9,613 nucleotides of DNA from Bacteroidales bacterium (GCA_021107975.1 JAIORT010000169.1:1-9613); one strand, 5' to 3'. Numbered from the stretch's first letter, positions 1-6,411 are shown. The notes: generated by a model from the sequence alone, not told the origin. Made by a program: numbers and translations.

Positions 1-2
1 TT

Positions 3-92
3 AATGTATGGCAGGTTGTTGATAAATTGTTAATGAATAGTGAAAATTTTTTAACAGATACTATTATTGAATTGGGAAATAAGGGGAAATAG
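3..92 (+). CDS. possible 3' end of an upstream gene (29 codons, partial)
   Basis: One frame is open from the left edge of the window to a TAG at 90-92 and would encode a C-terminus containing VWQVVDKLLMNSENFL. It ends inside the first GGGGAAAT microrepeat cluster. I recognise no family. An open run of 29 codons in DNA this A/T-rich is close to chance, so this is only a candidate. It could equally be noncoding. Confidence 0.22.
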   Translation, partial: NVWQVVDKLLMNSENFLTDTIIELGNKGK

Positions 93-97
93 GGAAA
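71..97. repeat. GGGGAAAT microrepeat cluster, left
   Basis: About three imperfect units of (A)GGG(G)AAAT in a row. The same unit recurs in the same orientation at 341-380, on the other side of the palindromic element. Units vary between three and four G, as expected for slippage-prone DNA. Confidence 0.55.
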
Positions 98-111
98 TAA
101 AGAAAATATAA

Positions 112-328
112 ACTTCTTAAATTTAACAGATTTTGCATTATTGAATCCATACGGACAAGTTTGGACATTTTTAGTGGGGTTTTGAGCTTTAGTGTTTTTG
201 TGGCGAGAAAAAAATGCCACTAAAGCACCAAAACACTAAATTCCACAAAAGGTAAATGTCCAGTTATATTATTTACGGCTGAATTTCAAGCATATAAAAA
301 TAAATTATATGATGTTTTTAAGAAGTCT
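112..328. repeat. large palindromic (MITE-like) element, copy A
   Basis: Ends are inverted: ACTTCTTAAA at 112-121 faces TTTAAGAAGT at 317-326. The core 163-261 is a strong imperfect palindrome with three paired blocks: GGACATTT (163-170) with AAATGTCC (254-261), TTTAGTGTTTT (188-198) with AAAACACTAAA (230-240), and GTGGC (200-204) with GCCAC (216-220), around an A-rich loop. The right arm from 216 resembles the right arm of the element at 9245-9452, and the right terminus (AGACTTCTTAAA on the minus strand) matches that element's AGACTGTTTAAA in 10 of 12 positions. No coding capacity. The exact outer boundaries are inferred. Confidence 0.6.
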
Positions 329-340
329 GAAATAAAGAAA

Positions 341-380
341 TAGGGGAAATAGGGGAAATATGGGAAAATAAGGGAAATAG
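341..380. repeat. GGGGAAAT microrepeat cluster, right
   Basis: Four imperfect tandem units of about 10 nt (TAGGGGAAAT, AGGGGAAATA, TGGGAAAATA, AGGGAAATAG). It has the same unit and orientation as the cluster at 71-97. The units are too short and have no spacers, so this is not a CRISPR array. Confidence 0.6.
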
Positions 381-428
381 TACCTATATACCCTTATACC
401 TTTATTCCCACTATACCTTTTTCAAAAT

Positions 429-3419
429 TTACTCCACCATCAATTTGCCGGTTCCAAAAACATTATTCTTCTTATCAAAGAATTTACAAATGTAAGCTCC
501 TTTTGGCAAGTCATCTCTGGAAATTTTTATCCGGTTCGTGTTAATATTTTTTATTCGTTTTACCTCTTTACCGAATACATTGTAAATGATGATTTCCGCA
601 TCCTCTATGTTTGTTTTTGAAGTAACTTGTAAAATAGCTGACGTATTAAAAGGATTGGGATAAATCACAAAAGATATAGTTTCAACATCTTGTTTCAGTT
701 TTGGTATATTTATTATGTAACCATTCGTTTCTCCGGGTGTTCCGTGATTTTCCGAGGCTGCCCAGCTTTCAGGAAGGGCATTATCGTATTGCCAGTATTT
801 CAACTCAAGTGTTGGTCCGTTTCCGTCAGGCTCGGTGGGCCATGGGGATTCATCATCATATAATACGGTATCAATCAATAAGCCTGTGGAATCAAATACC
901 CTTATCAGTTCACCATTACCACTGAGACCAAAATCCATTTCACCCACAAAATTATCAACATCAGGAAAAAGACTGTCAAATGCGACTGTATCCCTGCATA
1001 ACACTAAATAACCCGATGGTTCTATAATCGTATTTGCAGGGAAAATAAATGAATGTTCATCATCTTCATCCTTAAAGACCCAGTTTGTTATATCAAGCTC
1101 ATATTCATGCGGATTATAAAATTCAACCCAGTCGCCAGGATCAAAATCATTAGCCGAATTGTAGTTAATTTCATTTATAATTAGTGAGTCTATAATAGGT
1201 TTTGGTTTAAAAAGAGCAATAATGTTATCCCCCGTATTTAAGCTTAATACAACCTCTTTGACTGTATCGGACGGAGTAACTGTATGATTATTAAGAACCC
1301 ATGCATCAAATTCGTAGTTAGGATCCGTCTCAATAGCTTTTAACTTAATATCTATTCCTCCAAAATAGATTCCTCCCCACGACGTCTGATTTAGTGTAAT
1401 GGAATTGAGCTGAATTTGTCCGGCGCCGGCAGGTTCGATATTTACAGTAAGCTCATAGGGTCCTGTTAAGTCGTAACAATCAATCAGACCCTGTGGAACA
1501 AAACTATGCCGGGCATTGATAAAATTTCTTATTTTCTGTACATTATTTCCCCACTGTGTAACCGAACCGCCCCAGCGGGCGACATGTCCGGGCATTTCGG
1601 GCGCCATCCTGCTTTCTATGCTATCCAAATAGCTAATCATGTTGTCAGGAAGAAATACCGTATTATAAAGGTCAATATATCTTGAAATGTAATACTGGTC
1701 AAATTCGGAATTTGCCCTTAACTTATTGAGCACAACAATGTGTTCTTCCGGATCATTAGTTAAGCCTTCGGGAAAACAAGGTGCCACATAAGGACTTATG
1801 CCCGGAACACCTGTATAATTAATGTAATGTGCAAAAGTAGCATCTTCATCCCATAAAACATAACCCCAGCGCTGGTGTTCTCCTTCGGGATTGGTACCTT
1901 TCCACCACCCTACATTCCAATTAATCCAGTCGGAGCAAACTACATAAGAATTAATATGCACATAATCCACCAGGCTTGTATAGTCATACCTCGATTTAAC
2001 ATATTCCCAGTTTGACTGGTTGCTCATGCTGTTATACTTAATAAAATTGTGGATTTCGTTCCAGTCATCCCATGCTGCCTGTCCGCCATATTGTGCCCAG
2101 CTTCCAGCCCACAGCTTAAGATAATAAATATCGTATTTCCCCTGGTTATAATAATAATTAGTAAAGTCATGGTCACTCACTTTCTCACGAAAACCGTAAA
2201 CTCCCCAGTATATTCCGTTAACATACAAAAGACCCTTTTCTCCTTTGCGTACATCGAGGTTCAATCCACCTTTTTCTGCTGTATTCTGAATAAAAAAATC
2301 TCTCAAGTGAGCACTTGTATCAATACCGGGGTAATTATCATCACCGGCAGCCCTGAGAATTAACCTTTGAAATTCGTCCCTGTCAGTTAATGGAATCAGA
2401 TTTTCCCTTATGGCATAATTATAACCGCATTCATCACGGGTAATATAGTCGATGCTTCTCTGGTCGTGTACCCACGAATCCTGGCCGTGTTCGTTAAACT
2501 CACCATACCCATAAGTAGTCCTCACCCCTTCCTCATTAAAATATTCAAATGTTCCGAAGGGTCTTAACGATTGGTTTCCATTAAGCAGATTATCCAATTG
2601 CGCTGCAGATGCTGAAATAACCGCCAATTGATGAGTAATATCAATAAAATAGGTATTAAATTCTATCAGGCTTGGTAAGATATCAGTATCATTGCTGATT
2701 GTACGTGCATTTACAATGGTAGTTGACGAAATGGTAACAGCTCCGGAATAAACAGGAGAAGATGCAGTAGGTTTATCTCCGTTTGTAGTATAATGGATTT
2801 GAGAGTTCAGCTCATTTGATGTAATTGTTGTCGTAATGGAACCTGAGTAAAATCCTGCTGTATCGCTCATGGCAGGCTTTTCCGCATATCGCAGATAAGG
2901 AATGGATGAATTATTCGAGCTTCCGGGAGTTGGATTAGTAAAAACACTCCAACTAGCACCACCATTAGTAGTACGACCTCTGGAATGGTCTTTTTGTGTA
3001 TTCAATAACTGTTCCTGCTCAAGGATGATTCCTTCGGGATTCGTGAGAACCACATATTCCGGATTATCTTTGGTTTGTGTTAATTTGAAATTTGTGTGGT
3101 AATGCCCTCCTGATACCTCATCTCTGCCTGATGCCCAAAAAATTTTATATCCTCCGGCAGAAATAATAACACCTTCAGGGATTTGCCATTTGGTTGAATC
3201 GGATGGTCGGTCACTTAAACAGTAGCCGCCTAAGTCAACTGAAGAACCACCGGTATTATATAATTCAATCCAATCTTCATAGCTCGAATAATTATCGGTA
3301 ACTGTACTTAAATTGGAAACCGAATATTCATTAATTACAATCTGACCAGATAAAGGAAGTTGAAAAACTCCGAATACCAGCAAGAATAAAAACGAAAATA
3401 GATAATACTTTAATTTCAT
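429..3419 (-). CDS. secreted CotH-kinase / lamin-tail-domain protein with T9SS sorting tail
   Basis: A 996-aa multidomain exoprotein. Visible in order: signal peptide 1-25 ending LPLSG before Gln26; lamin-tail domain 27-168 (opens INEYSVSN); chitobiase/hexosaminidase C-terminal-like domain about 180-250 (YTTNGDKPT); CotH-type kinase domain about 290-640; InlB-like beta repeat about 655-740; second lamin-tail domain 743-898 (INEINYN); type A T9SS tail about 905-996 (YPNPFN at 920-925). In the kinase region SDWINWN (Asp497) and LWDEDATF (Asp524, Asp526) match the acidic residues that CotH spore-coat kinases use for metal and phosphotransfer, so the site looks intact. Export by Sec, then T9SS, to the surface or medium is inferred from the tail. 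The substrate is unknown. It starts at ATG (3417-3419) with no Shine-Dalgarno site. The csp terminator upstream separates it from csp. I found no good -7 box. Confidence 0.9.
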   Translation of the reverse strand: MKLKYYLFSFLFLLVFGVFQLPLSGQIVINEYSVSNLSTVTDNYSSYEDWIELYNTGGSSVDLGGYCLSDRPSDSTKWQIPEGVIISAGGYKIFWASGRDEVSGGHYHTNFKLTQTKDNPEYVVLTNPEGIILEQEQLLNTQKDHSRGRTTNGGASWSVFTNPTPGSSNNSSIPYLRYAEKPAMSDTAGFYSGSITTTITSNELNSQIHYTTNGDKPTASSPVYSGAVTISSTTIVNARTISNDTDILPSLIEFNTYFIDITHQLAVISASAAQLDNLLNGNQSLRPFGTFEYFNEEGVRTTYGYGEFNEHGQDSWVHDQRSIDYITRDECGYNYAIRENLIPLTDRDEFQRLILRAAGDDNYPGIDTSAHLRDFFIQNTAEKGGLNLDVRKGEKGLLYVNGIYWGVYGFREKVSDHDFTNYYYNQGKYDIYYLKLWAGSWAQYGGQAAWDDWNEIHNFIKYNSMSNQSNWEYVKSRYDYTSLVDYVHINSYVVCSDWINWNVGWWKGTNPEGEHQRWGYVLWDEDATFAHYINYTGVPGISPYVAPCFPEGLTNDPEEHIVVLNKLRANSEFDQYYISRYIDLYNTVFLPDNMISYLDSIESRMAPEMPGHVARWGGSVTQWGNNVQKIRNFINARHSFVPQGLIDCYDLTGPYELTVNIEPAGAGQIQLNSITLNQTSWGGIYFGGIDIKLKAIETDPNYEFDAWVLNNHTVTPSDTVKEVVLSLNTGDNIIALFKPKPIIDSLIINEINYNSANDFDPGDWVEFYNPHEYELDITNWVFKDEDDEHSFIFPANTIIEPSGYLVLCRDTVAFDSLFPDVDNFVGEMDFGLSGNGELIRVFDSTGLLIDTVLYDDESPWPTEPDGNGPTLELKYWQYDNALPESWAASENHGTPGETNGYIINIPKLKQDVETISFVIYPNPFNTSAILQVTSKTNIEDAEIIIYNVFGKEVKRIKNINTNRIKISRDDLPKGAYICKFFDKKNNVFGTGKLMVE

Positions 3420-3526
3420 AATTTAATTGTTTGATTTAGTATCTATTTATAGACATTAAATTATAAATAAAGGTTGTTTAGGAAGGCTAAGTTAAAAAAA
3501 TATTTTTTATATCGGAAAATCAATAC

Positions 3527-3556
3527 AAAAAAAAGCTCAGCATAATGCTGAGCTTT
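3527..3556 (-). terminator. intrinsic terminator of the cold-shock gene
   Basis: Perfect 11-bp inverted repeat AAAGCTCAGCA (3532-3542) / TGCTGAGCTTT (3546-3556) with a 3-nt loop. Read on the minus strand it is followed by eight T (3534-3527). It lies 29 nt beyond the csp stop codon and about 110 nt before the CotH/LTD gene, so csp should be a single-gene transcript. Confidence 0.88.
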
Positions 3557-3585
3557 AAATCATGTAATTCAATTAAATAACTGTA

Positions 3586-3777
3586 TTAAGCCAGTTTAAC
3601 ATCAACGGCATTTAAACCTTTTTTGCCTTCTTTTAGCTCAAATGTTACTTCATCTTCATCTTTGATTTCATCAATTAATCCGGAAACATGAACAAAATAG
3701 TCTTTTCCTGATTCATCATCTTTAATAAATCCAAAACCTTTAGATTCATTGAAGAATTTTACTTTACCTGTTTTCAT
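3586..3777 (-). CDS. cold-shock domain protein (CspA family)
   Basis: A 63-aa single-domain OB-fold protein of the bacterial cold-shock family, which binds single-stranded RNA and DNA in the cytoplasm and melts RNA structure. The sequence shows the family start MKTGKVKFFNESKGFGFI, with the RNP1 motif KGFGFI at residues 13-18 and the RNP2-like YFVHVSGL at about 27-34. Length is normal for the family and no residue of the nucleic-acid face looks missing. It starts at ATG (3775-3777) with an A/T-rich leader and no Shine-Dalgarno site. It has its own -7 box (3807-3814) and strong terminator (3527-3556). I give no paralogue symbol because cspA-type names cannot be assigned from sequence alone. Confidence 0.95.
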   Translation of the reverse strand: MKTGKVKFFNESKGFGFIKDDESGKDYFVHVSGLIDEIKDEDEVTFELKEGKKGLNAVDVKLA

Positions 3778-3806
3778 TATTTGTTGTTAAGTTAAAAATT
3801 TGGGTG

Positions 3807-3814
3807 CAAAAGTA
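3807..3814 (-). promoter_or_regulatory. Bacteroidota -7 box of the csp gene
   Basis: On the minus strand this reads TACTTTTG, a full match to the Bacteroidota -7 consensus TAnnTTTG, followed by CACCC. The expected transcript start is near 3801, giving a leader of only about 24 nt. The -33 region is a T-run without a clear TTTG. Confidence 0.6.
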
Positions 3815-3889
3815 ATATAAAATTTAATCTAAAAAAAAATAATAATTAAAATATTTTTAATTTATTTTTACGTTTACATTATGAAAAAT

Positions 3890-4621
3890 TTATTCTGATA
3901 ACTTTAAACATGTCATAACCTGTGCCTTAGGTATGGGTGCTGCAATGGGATCTGCTGTAAGGCTCAAATATTTATCCTGCAAATAGGTTGAGTATGAGTT
4001 ATACAGATTTTCTTCGATTCCGATTTTGATATCAATAATATCCATTTTCCAGTCATGTTCGAGTGTGTAAACACCTCCGATAAAAGGATTGAGCATATAA
4101 CCCCAGGAAGGATTTTCTCCTGAATCGCATTCCCAGTATTTATCGTCAAAGTAGAATTTGAATTTATGATTATCGAGTTTTATTATGCAATGGTATATTT
4201 TATTCGGTTCAATTGTGTCAATGATTATTTGCTGCTCAACTCCTTTGTCAGGATGTACTCCGTTAACGTAACAATATCCGCCTATTAGAAGCAATGTGTC
4301 ATCAACACATTTATATACCAACCTTGCCGAACCATGATCATGATGCATTCCTTTTGAAAACCCTCTTATTTTACTCCATCCGTTACGAGGTGGCTCTTTA
4401 TAATACCAGGAATCATTGGTTTTGAAATAAAACTCTATTTCATTAAGGTTGTATATAAAATGAATCGAAGGATAATAAGAATGATTTTCCTTTTTAATTA
4501 CTATTTCATGCCATTTATTAGAATTATCAATAAAAGTATCATAGCAGACCAAAAATATTTCAGTCAGGGGAAGCAGAATAATGACCACGGTTAGAATCCT
4601 GATTGTTAACTTCATCTTCAT
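3890..4621 (-). CDS. membrane-anchored protein of unknown function (GFS-x-G / SAR family)
   Basis: A 243-aa protein. The open frame can be read from a TTG at 4622-4624, but the ATG directly after it (4619-4621) is the better start, and a further ATG lies at 4613-4615. Residues about 5-27 form a hydrophobic segment, either an uncleaved anchor or a signal peptide. Unlike the other exported proteins here it has no Gln at a plausible +1 site, and FLVC is a poor lipobox. The middle carries GFSKGMHHDHGSAR (about 87-100) and later YMLNPFIGG (about 175-183). From memory this resembles a common but unnamed Bacteroidota family with a GFS..H..SAR signature and a late Y.L.P.FGG motif. Alternating beta-strand pattern suggests a beta-sandwich. 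The last 25 residues (about 219-243) look unlike the rest. No function is claimed. It diverges from the FISUMP gene and lies about 110 nt upstream of csp in the same direction. Confidence 0.75.
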   Translation of the reverse strand: MKMKLTIRILTVVIILLPLTEIFLVCYDTFIDNSNKWHEIVIKKENHSYYPSIHFIYNLNEIEFYFKTNDSWYYKEPPRNGWSKIRGFSKGMHHDHGSARLVYKCVDDTLLLIGGYCYVNGVHPDKGVEQQIIIDTIEPNKIYHCIIKLDNHKFKFYFDDKYWECDSGENPSWGYMLNPFIGGVYTLEHDWKMDIIDIKIGIEENLYNSYSTYLQDKYLSLTADPIAAPIPKAQVMTCLKLSE

Positions 4622-4646
4622 CAATTCTTTTAACGATAAGTTTTAA

Positions 4647-4654
4647 CAAAAGTT
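4647..4654 (-). promoter_or_regulatory. weak candidate -7 box of the 243-aa protein gene
   Basis: On the minus strand this reads AACTTTTG, one mismatch from TAnnTTTG, 26 nt before the ATG at 4621. It is the best match in the interval but no -33 element is obvious. Confidence 0.28.
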
Positions 4655-4698
4655 TTATAAAAATAGTAACATTTTTTCAAACGAGAGATATTATAGTC

Positions 4699-4784
4699 AT
4701 CCCGCTCATCCGAATTTGTGCGCCAGCCATAAGCGTAAGCTCATCCGGATGTAAATAATACAGGGATTCGTAATCCCAATATTA
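4699..4784 (+). repeat. dispersed intergenic repeat, copy 1 (undisrupted)
   Basis: Copy 1 of a repeat that recurs in the same orientation at 6290-6411, just after the FISUMP gene. Positions 4704-4769 match 6290-6355 in 60 of 66 positions, and GTAATCCCA (4770-4778) matches 6396-6404. Internally, GCTCATCCGRAT occurs near the start and again at about 4739-4750 as a direct repeat, and the unit ends in a perfect 6-bp hairpin, GGGATT (4763-4768) / AATCCC (4772-4777), with loop CGT. No coding capacity. Confidence 0.8.
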
Positions 4785-4791
4785 AGTGTCA

Positions 4792-4839
4792 AACTTTTCA
4801 GTTTAAACTTAGCACACTTATAGGCAAACCTGAAAAGTT
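4792..4839 (+). repeat. inverted repeat upstream of terminator-like hairpin
   Basis: AACTTTTCAG (4792-4801) is perfectly inverted as CTGAAAAGTT (4830-4839), with a 28-nt loop that contains the palindrome-rich AGTTTAAACT (4800-4809). It directly precedes the hairpin at 4841-4858. Together they could form one structured RNA, or be a further repeat. Confidence 0.55.
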
Positions 4840-4840
4840 G

Positions 4841-4863
4841 AAAAGTCCCCGGACTTTTTTTTT
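4841..4863 (+). terminator. terminator-like hairpin upstream of the FISUMP promoter
   Basis: AAAAGTCC (4841-4848) pairs with GGACTTTT (4851-4858), or as a 7-bp stem with loop CCCG, and the T-run continues to 4863. This has the form of a plus-strand intrinsic terminator. No plus-strand gene lies upstream within 4.8 kb, so it either insulates the FISUMP promoter just after it or ends an unannotated short RNA. Confidence 0.6.
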
Positions 4864-4877
4864 GTTCATTTTTTTTA

Positions 4878-4885
4878 TATTTTTG
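4878..4885 (+). promoter_or_regulatory. Bacteroidota -7 box of the FISUMP gene
   Basis: TATTTTTG matches TAnnTTTG in full. A TTTG occurs at 4861-4864, but the 13-nt spacing is shorter than usual. The predicted start near 4891 leaves a leader of about 65 nt before the ATG at 4956. Confidence 0.55.
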
Positions 4886-4955
4886 CCAGCATTAGTATAA
4901 AATAAAAAGCACAACATTTAAACATAGATTCAATAACATTTAAAATCTTAGCCTT

Positions 4956-6284
4956 ATGAAAACAAAAATTTTTCTTTCAGTTCTGGCGTTTGGACTTATC
5001 GTAAGTGCTTTTGGTCAAAAGCCTACGCTTGAATTGACCTTCACCGCTGTTGACAATGCCTCTTACGTCCAACTCGACAGCATTAAAGTGATGAACCGCA
5101 CACAGGGCGGTGATACCGTCCTGTATTGGACCGATACAGTGCTTGTGCTGGATTATCAGGTGGGAATCCCTGAAGTAAACAAAAAGAGAGCGGGTTTGCA
5201 ACTGTTACAGAATTATCCCAATCCTGTAAAAGATCAAACCACCATCACCTTGTATCTTCCCGAAAAGGGAAAAGTAAATATAGTGATTACGGACATGTTA
5301 GGACGCCAGGTCATCAACACAGAGAGGTTGCTGGACAGAGGACATCATTCCTTCAGGTTTGCTCCCGGAAGCGGAGAAATATTTTTCTTTACGGCTTATT
5401 GGAAATCAACCGGCAGCAGTATTAAAATCCTTACCACCGGAAACGGTTCATGCCTTACAAGTTCACTTGAATATATGGGAAACGACATGACTGAGCCACA
5501 ATTAAAGACAATGAAAGCTATACAGAATTTTGGATTCAACCTGGGCGATGAACTGTTGTATATTGGCTATGCAAACGGTCTGCAATCCGGCATCCCGGAT
5601 ACCCCTGAAACCAACATTGATTATACCTTCCAGTTTGCCACCAACATCCCCTGCCCCGGCACACCAACAGTAACTTACGAGGGACAGGTTTACAATACGA
5701 TTCAAATATTCAGCCAGTGCTGGCTGAAAGAAAACCTGAATGTTGGAACCATGATTCCGGGAACCCAGGTAATGGAAGATAACGGGGTAATTGAAAAATA
5801 TTGTTATGATAACGACCCTGCCAATTGCAACACCTACGGTGGAATGTACCGATGGGATGAGATGATGCAATACACCACCACACAGGGTGTACAGGGAATA
5901 TGCCCACCGGATTGGCATATACTAACAGATGAAGAGATGAAAATATTGGAAGGTTATGCTGACAGCCAGTATGTTGTTGGTGACCCAATATGGGATCAAT
6001 CAAATTGGAGAGGTATTGATGCAGGCGTAAACCTTAAATCTACCAATGGCTGGAATTCAGGTGGTAATGGTACGGATTTATATGGATTTTCCGCGTTGCC
6101 AGGCGGCGTCTACAGCTACCAATATGGCTTCACCTATTTAGGCGACCAGAGCTATTTTTGGTCTTCTACAGAGTTCACTTATGAGAAACCGTGGTACCGG
6201 ACTTTGAAGTTCAACGAGGAGGGTGTGAAACGTTGGGTCTACGCTAAGCACCACGGTTTTAGTGTTCGCTGTGTAATGGATTAG
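4956..6284 (+). CDS. secreted FISUMP-domain protein with internal T9SS-like module
   Basis: A 442-aa exported protein. Signal peptide 1-20 (ends SAFG before Gln21); N-terminal beta-rich segment 21-80 (LELTFTAVDNASYVQLDSI); a T9SS tail-like module about 84-158 (QNYPNP at 85-90, then ITDMLGRQV); linker; C-terminal FISUMP domain (Fibrobacter succinogenes major paralogous domain) about 241-441. FISUMP features seen: GQVYNTIQIFSQCWLKENLN, CPPDWHILTDEE, LKSTNGWN, YGFSALPGG, YFWSSTE and a closing FSVRCVMD. Six cysteines lie between 233 and 439 and may form disulphides. FISUMP proteins are secreted and of unclear function, and they often form large paralogous families. The odd point is that the YPNP module is internal, so it cannot serve as a normal cleaved C-terminal sorting signal. 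ATG at 4956 is chosen because it starts the signal peptide and fits the -7 box. Copy 2 of the dispersed repeat begins 6 nt after the TAG. Confidence 0.88.
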   Translation: MKTKIFLSVLAFGLIVSAFGQKPTLELTFTAVDNASYVQLDSIKVMNRTQGGDTVLYWTDTVLVLDYQVGIPEVNKKRAGLQLLQNYPNPVKDQTTITLYLPEKGKVNIVITDMLGRQVINTERLLDRGHHSFRFAPGSGEIFFFTAYWKSTGSSIKILTTGNGSCLTSSLEYMGNDMTEPQLKTMKAIQNFGFNLGDELLYIGYANGLQSGIPDTPETNIDYTFQFATNIPCPGTPTVTYEGQVYNTIQIFSQCWLKENLNVGTMIPGTQVMEDNGVIEKYCYDNDPANCNTYGGMYRWDEMMQYTTTQGVQGICPPDWHILTDEEMKILEGYADSQYVVGDPIWDQSNWRGIDAGVNLKSTNGWNSGGNGTDLYGFSALPGGVYSYQYGFTYLGDQSYFWSSTEFTYEKPWYRTLKFNEEGVKRWVYAKHHGFSVRCVMD

Positions 6285-6289
6285 CTCCT

Positions 6290-6411
6290 GCTCATCCGGA
6301 TTTGCGGGGCAGCCATAAGCGTAAGCTAATCCGGATGTAAATAATACATGGATTCCTGCCTGCCTATACTTTTTGCCTGTGGGTGGCAGGCAGGTGTAAT
6401 CCCATAATATT
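6290..6411 (+). repeat. dispersed intergenic repeat, copy 2 (interrupted by a hairpin)
   Basis: Same repeat and orientation as 4699-4784. It is continuous with copy 1 up to GGATTC (6350-6355), then has 40 extra nucleotides (6356-6395), and resumes at GTAATCCCA (6396-6404). The interruption falls exactly in the loop of the terminal hairpin seen in copy 1. Confidence 0.8.
6355..6394 (+). repeat. nested hairpin CCTGCCTGCC / GGCAGGCAGG
   Basis: Perfect 10-bp stem, CCTGCCTGCC (6355-6364) with GGCAGGCAGG (6385-6394), around a 20-nt loop. It accounts for the 40-nt difference between the two copies of the dispersed repeat, so it looks like a separate small palindromic insertion. No T-run follows, so it is not a typical intrinsic terminator. 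Confidence 0.75.

Larger units (their letters stand above)
1..428. other. 428-bp noncoding region downstream of the CotH/LTD gene
   Basis: Apart from the doubtful ORF end at 3-92, no gene is visible. The region holds two clusters of a purine-rich microrepeat (71-97 and 341-380), a large palindromic element (112-328) with a strong core (163-261), and a pyrimidine-rich stretch at 380-420 with spaced TATACC units just beyond the stop codon of the minus-strand gene. No clear U-tract terminator for that gene is visible. The palindrome may do that job. Confidence 0.6.

Noticed and set aside
341..380. CRISPR-like array
   Set aside because: The units are about 10 nt, tandem and without spacers, and no cas gene is in the window.
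2049..2363. 104-codon plus-strand frame opposite the CotH domain
   Set aside because: It is antisense to a well-supported kinase domain and has no recognisable features.
4622..4624. TTG start for the 243-aa protein
   Set aside because: An ATG follows immediately, so the rarer start codon is not needed.
4841..4863. terminator of the 243-aa protein gene
   Set aside because: The T-run is on the plus strand and the hairpin lies upstream of that minus-strand gene, so it cannot end its transcript.
5502..6003. minus-strand open frames of 97-138 codons opposite the FISUMP gene
   Set aside because: They are shadows of the real gene, with compositions typical of antisense frames, and no signal or domain.
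6285..6411. integron attC site after the FISUMP gene
   Set aside because: The cassette-like position was suggestive, but I see no RYYYAAC/GTTRRRY core pair, and the flanking copy upstream is a full repeat rather than an attachment site. No integrase is present.
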